DNA from: Amphibacillus xylanus NBRC 15112
Lineage (GTDB): Bacteria > Bacillota > Bacilli > Bacillales > Amphibacillaceae
DNA: 64,000 nt
Direction of reading: 5' to 3'
Assembly: GCF_000307165.1 (NCBI RefSeq)
Contig: NC_018704.1
Coordinates: forward strand, 2,294,001 to 2,358,000
Part shown: one piece after another, positions 61,717 to 64,000 of the stretch
Numbering within the stretch: position 1 is the stretch's first letter
Layout of the letters: each line of letters starts with the position of its first letter
Program-made: the position numbers and the translations under genes
Notes under the pieces: model-generated
Database searches by the model: none
The model's input: only the letters and a program-made list of their open reading frames with translations
Told to the model about the DNA's origin: nothing

Positions 61717-63063
61717 ATGACAAAGAAAAATGTTATTATTATTGGAGCTGCGGGGAGAGACTTTCATAATTTTAATACGTACTATCGTGATAATGACGAT
61801 TATAATGTTGTTGCATTTACGGCAACACAAATTCCTGATATAGACGGACGGAAGTATCCAGCGGAACTTGCTGGTAATCTATATCCTGAAGGAATCCCTA
61901 TTTATTCGCAAGAACAATTACCGGACTTAATTAAGACATATGATGTTGATGAGTGTGTTTTCTCATTTAGCGATATTAGCTATCAAGACGTGATGGCGAT
62001 TGGTGCGATTGTTAATGCTGCTGGAAGTGACTTTAAATTACTTGGACCGAATCAAACAATGCTAAAAAGCAATAAGCCGGTAATTTCAGTTACAGCTGTA
62101 AGAACAGGAACCGGTAAAAGTCAAACATCGAGAAAAATAATTGAAACGTTGATGGCAAAAGGACTTAAGGTCATAGCAATTAGACACCCAATGCCTTATG
62201 GTGATTTAGCTGCTCAACGTGTTCAACGTTTTGCAACGATTGAAGATTTAAAAATACATCAATGTACAATTGAAGAAATGGAAGAATATGAACCACATGT
62301 TTCCAGAGGTAATATTATTTATGCAGGTGTTGATTACGAAGCAATTCTAGAAGCTGCAGAGAATGACCCTGATGGATGTGATGTGATCGTTTGGGACGGG
62401 GGAAATAATGATTTCTCATTTTACAAACCTGATTTAGCGATTACAGTGCTTGATCCACACCGACCTGGGCATGAGTTACAGTATTATCCTGGTGAGGTTT
62501 GCTTAAGAACAGCAGACGTAGCCATTATTAATAAAGTTGATAGCGCAACGGCTGAGGCGATTCAAATTGTTGAAAACAATATTAAGACTGTCAGTCCAAA
62601 CAGTATAATTATTAAAGCCGAGTCAACGATTACAGTAGATCAGCCAGAATTAATTAAAGGAAAACGTGTCCTAATTGTTGAAGACGGACCGACCCTTACA
62701 CATGGAGAAATGAAAATTGGTGCAGGCACAGTCGCAGCGCAACGTCTAGGAGCTGCTGAAATCATCGATCCTACTCCATACCTTGTAGGAAGCTTAAAGG
62801 ATACGTTCATAACCTATCCTCATATTGAGAATCTTGTCCCAGCAATGGGGTATGGCGAACAACAGCTAAAAGATCTGGAAACAACGATTAACAACGTCGA
62901 TTGTGATGCGGTAATTATTGGGACACCAATTGACTTATCACGTGTCATTAAAATTAATCAACCAACTGCCCGGATTCACTATGATTTAGATGAAGTCGAT
63001 GGACCTAAATTAGAGCTTATCTTAACAGATTTTATCAACAAATATAAAGCTGAACTCAAGTAA
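61717..63063 (+). CDS. COG2403 predicted GTPase (cyclic 2,3-diphosphoglycerate synthetase-like)
   Basis: The 448-residue protein has an N-terminal Rossmann-like region ('VIIIGAAGRDFHNFNTYYR', with D and YR), a P-loop 'VRTGTGKSQTSRKI' near residue 135, 'VIWDGGNNDF' and 'ITVLDPHRPGHEL'. It belongs with archaeal cyclic 2,3-diphosphoglycerate synthetase and bacterial COG2403 predicted GTPases. In bacteria the job is unclear and cDPG synthesis should not be assumed. ACAGGAGAGAATCCAA precedes ATG. Monocistronic, next to IS debris. Confidence 0.85.
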   Translation: MTKKNVIIIGAAGRDFHNFNTYYRDNDDYNVVAFTATQIPDIDGRKYPAELAGNLYPEGIPIYSQEQLPDLIKTYDVDECVFSFSDISYQDVMAIGAIVNAAGSDFKLLGPNQTMLKSNKPVISVTAVRTGTGKSQTSRKIIETLMAKGLKVIAIRHPMPYGDLAAQRVQRFATIEDLKIHQCTIEEMEEYEPHVSRGNIIYAGVDYEAILEAAENDPDGCDVIVWDGGNNDFSFYKPDLAITVLDPHRPGHELQYYPGEVCLRTADVAIINKVDSATAEAIQIVENNIKTVSPNSIIIKAESTITVDQPELIKGKRVLIVEDGPTLTHGEMKIGAGTVAAQRLGAAEIIDPTPYLVGSLKDTFITYPHIENLVPAMGYGEQQLKDLETTINNVDCDAVIIGTPIDLSRVIKINQPTARIHYDLDEVDGPKLELILTDFINKYKAELK

Positions 63064-63095
63064 AATAAGAAAAAACAGGTACTGTTTATCGTAAA

Positions 63096-63417
63096 TGGTA
63101 GTGACTCCAAAAAGTTAGAGTTTTTATAATGCAACTGTTTGGCTGGTTTGAGTTCGGTATTGGACCGGGCTTAAGCCAGCCAATTTTACTTTGCTTCGAT
63201 CGTTATTGTAGTAATCGATATATTGTTCAATTTTTTGTTTCAACTCATGATAAGATAGTAATTCTTCACCGTAATAAATCTCTTGCTTTAAAATACCGAA
63301 GAAACTTTCCATCACGGCGTTGTCAGCACAAGTTGCCTTTCTAGACATGCTTTGAAATATTTTGGTGTTCTTCAGCGTAGTAATCCACTTTGTGTGTTGA
63401 TAATGCCAGCCTTGATC
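63096..63417 (-). pseudogene. IS3-family (IS150-like) transposase remnant, C-terminal end plus right terminus
   Basis: The minus strand encodes the tail of an OrfB integrase from 'DQGWHYQHTKW' through 'MSRKATCADNAVMESFFG' with the last catalytic Glu, to 'GLSPVQYRTQTSQ' and stop at 63124. The terminus TGGTAGTGACTCC... lies at 63096. Upstream, the frame runs directly into a different gene (a histidine phosphatase), so only about 320 bp of the element is left. Non-functional. Confidence 0.85.
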
Positions 63418-63606
63418 AGCAAAGTCCTTTACTGTATCAATTGCCCATTTAAATGGACTTGAAAAGACGTGATCAATCTCTTACTCGAGTAAAAATTTCG
63501 TCACAGACTTAATCGCTTGTAAACCCGCTTCTGTCAGCGGATGCGTTAAATCGTCATAAATTGATAAGTCTGACTCAGCATGCCTAACAAAGTAAATCGT
63601 CGTCAT
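63415..63606 (-). pseudogene. Truncated histidine phosphatase with in-frame stop, fused to IS3 remnant
   Basis: From ATG 63606 (GGAGGGG upstream) the minus strand encodes MTTIYFVRHAESDLSIYDD, with the RHAE phospho-His motif, to 'SVTKFLLE' and TAA at 63481-63483. The same frame goes on with 'EIDHVFSSPFKWAIDTVKDFA', the next conserved block of the family, and then enters IS3 OrfB at DQG. So the gene has a nonsense codon (probably a Lys codon before) and lost its C-terminal half. Confidence 0.85.
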
Positions 63607-63771
63607 TAAAAAACCCCTCCATTAACTATCGTATTGTCAAAAGTTTTATAGTAAAAACTTGTTAAAACCTTGGTTTAATAGTCTTTAAATGCAAAAAACT
63701 TGCCACCCCCGAATCTTGGTGTTTGATGAGGTTACCAGACTCACACCAAATCCAAGATAGGAAGTGACAAG

Positions 63772-64000
63772 TTGTACCCTCAATTTATAACCTATTTGCT
63801 TCAATTTATCAAGTTTCAAGAAAAAATAATTTATACATTATTAGGGATTCTGCTAGGCAAATCCGTTGCGAAAGCTCCATTCGATGAGCCTGTCAACAAA
63901 CCTTATCGAAAGTTACAAGTTGATGATATGCCTGTCATTGAAACCCTTGAAAAGCTAGACTATAAAAAGCTTATCCATGATTACAAAGTTGAACACGGTA
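63772..64000 (+). CDS. N-terminal part of a probable transposase, cut by the window end
   Basis: TTG 63772 behind AGGAAGTGACAAG opens a frame that runs to the window end: LYPQFITYLLQFIKFQEKII, 'LLGKSVAKAPFDEPVN', 'YRKLQVDDMPVIE', 'KLDYKKLIHDYKVEHG'. This resembles N-termini of DDE transposases seen in Bacillota, but the catalytic part is outside. A hairpin TTGGTGT/ACACCAA (63716-63749) lies in its leader. 63607-63715 has nothing else. Confidence 0.45.
   Translation, partial: MYPQFITYLLQFIKFQEKIIYTLLGILLGKSVAKAPFDEPVNKPYRKLQVDDMPVIETLEKLDYKKLIHDYKVEHG

Overview
The window is low-GC, densely packed chromosome from a member of the Bacillaceae (Bacillota). AAGGAGG-type ribosome sites, frequent TTG/GTG starts and many Bacillus-type families (YpjP, YtoQ, DegV, YpuA, treP-treA-treR, LicR) all point there. 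A GH11 xylanase, a CE7 acetylxylan esterase, a B12-dependent ribonucleotide reductase and an adjacent peroxiredoxin/NADH-dependent reductase pair resemble Amphibacillus and relatives, fermentative xylan users. That genus assignment is inference.

Layout. 1-8.7 kb: housekeeping and membrane genes (DUF1836, hemolysin III, YpjP, CPBP protease, TraB, DegV, YtoQ, SerC). 8.9-16.6 kb: carbohydrate block with the acetylxylan esterase, a cellobiose/oligo-beta-glucoside PTS operon (EIIB, EIIC, EIIA, 6-phospho-beta-glucosidase), its LicR-type activator and ManA. 16.7-23.4 kb: an ATPase between two giant paralogous permeases, plus a lipoprotein. 23.5-27.6 kb: trehalose operon with two TreR boxes flanking a cre site. 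27.7-30.3 kb: an FLP/FNR-like redox regulator with a metal-binding peptide, then an M23 peptidase-bactofilin pair. 30.5-42.2 kb: YpuA, acetyltransferase, AhpC-AhpF, SDR, DUF4317, Ald, DUF2207, NadA/NadC. 42.5-46.7 kb: xylanase, CNNM transporter, MATE pump. 47-57.5 kb: SodC, chemoreceptor, aldo/keto reductase, then nrdJ with a probable B12-uptake pair, and redox enzymes. 57.5-58.2 kb: a preQ1-II-like riboswitch with queT. 58.25-64 kb: mobile DNA and decay, with HRDC, HAD and COG2403 genes between.

The most notable observations are these. An IS110-family element has split one of two 175-bp intergenic repeats, so its ends, target and candidate bridge RNA can be read directly. Tandem NrdR-like boxes lie on the nrdJ promoter. 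A perfect FNR box sits at -41.5 of the promoter serving a two-cysteine FNR-like regulator. The queT leader matches preQ1-II riboswitch architecture. A histidine-phosphatase pseudogene carries an in-frame stop and is fused to an IS3-family remnant. No tRNA, rRNA, CRISPR array or prophage was seen.
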